Source: Acanthosepion pharaonis (taxonomy: Eukaryota > Mollusca > Cephalopoda > Sepiida > Sepiidae). From it: a stretch of DNA of 64,000 nt. Where the stretch lies: the NCBI GenBank assembly GCA_903632075.3, contig CAHIKZ030002090.1, positions 4,345,001 to 4,409,000 of the forward strand, written 5' to 3'. The notes below the pieces were generated by a model that was given only the letters and a program-made list of their open reading frames with translations, made no database searches and had not been told where the DNA came from. Of this stretch, positions 63,761 through 64,000 are shown piece by piece. Position numbers and translations under genes: made by a program. Position 1 is the first letter of the stretch; each line of letters begins with the position of its first letter.

Positions 63761-63973
63761 GAATTAATTGCTAAGTGTGTAGCTAAAAAGGACGGTCCAC
63801 TTGTATTAATTGCTAAGTGTGTAGATAAAAAGGACGGTCCATTTGAATTAATTGCTAAATGTGTAGCTAAAAAGGACGGTCCACTTGAATTAATTACTCA
63901 GTGTGTGGCTACAAAGGACGGTCCACTTGAATTAATTGCTATGTGTGTAGCTAAAAAGGACCGTCCACACTGA
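63761..63973 (+). repeat. 42-bp minisatellite, 5 units, grown from LINE-alpha coding sequence
   Basis: GAATTAATTGCTAAGTGTGT then AGCTAAAAAGGACGGTCCAC repeats with unit starts at 63761, 63803, 63845, 63887 and 63929. It stays open as the 14-residue repeat ELIAKCVAKKDGPL (63740-63973). The single-copy parent is the LINE-alpha peptide YIESIARSAAKKVDLVC at about 40493-40545. The reading frame is the LINE's own frame. The array ends near the window edge. Confidence 0.9.
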
Positions 63974-64000
63974 CATGACACTTTTTCTGGGTAGAATTTT

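Noticed and set aside
63740..63973. 77-codon repeat frame as a gene
   Set aside because: It is a LINE-alpha fragment with minisatellite expansion and no independent start context.

Overview
This is a gene-poor, AT-rich stretch of animal nuclear DNA. I find no intact host protein gene, rRNA gene, functional tRNA gene or CRISPR array. The content is layered retroelements, transposon relics, foldbacks and very many (AT)n, (AC)n, (GA)n, (ATT)n and (GATA)n microsatellites. Long (AT)n tracts, tRNA-headed SINEs, non-LTR retrotransposon tails, Tc1/mariner relics and hammerhead-bearing repeats fit a mollusc, most probably a cephalopod such as an octopus. That taxon is an inference, not proven by a marker gene.

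Layout. 1-9.6 kb: microsatellites, a foldback, one octopus-type SINE, a LINE tail and several hammerhead ribozyme-like repeats. 9.6-18.3 kb: LINE tails, a ~1 kb degenerate 32-bp satellite and two copies of an unnamed repeat. 19-26 kb: decayed LINE-beta sequence, a 17-unit 42-bp minisatellite grown from its coding region, and 22-bp and 30-bp minisatellites. 26.6-30 kb: head-to-head hammerhead-like repeats, a well-folded hammerhead, and a deleted Mutator-like element with long terminal inverted repeats. 30-38 kb: a tandem unit with 10-bp periodicity, SINEs, and two abutting transposase tails. 38.6-42.7 kb: a mariner-type MITE, a tRNA-headed SINE carrying two hammerhead motifs (one with a 9-bp stem I), a ~99-bp-arm palindrome, and further SINEs. 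44-52 kb: LINE and mariner relics, a 107-bp tandem array tied to the hammerhead-like family, and polypurine tracts. 52-64 kb: a LINE endonuclease-like fragment, more SINEs and hammerheads, a mariner relic with terminal repeats, and a second 42-bp minisatellite grown from a different LINE.

Main result. At least eight different repeat families contain the parts of a type I hammerhead ribozyme: stem I, CUGANGA, a hairpin stem II, GAA, a short stem III, a cleavable residue, and the other half of stem I. The 3' side of most of these units runs into an (AT)n tract. The best copies are at 39367-39426 (+), 27009-27065 (+), 3482-3526 (-), 62010-62056 (+) and 58702-58765 (-). Together they suggest several non-autonomous, self-cleaving retroelements in one small region. 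LINE-alpha here means a Jockey/CR1-like non-LTR element recognised by its C-terminal RT tail and 3' end. LINE-beta is a second non-LTR family whose 3' coding end includes a 'LWRAMIA'-like peptide.
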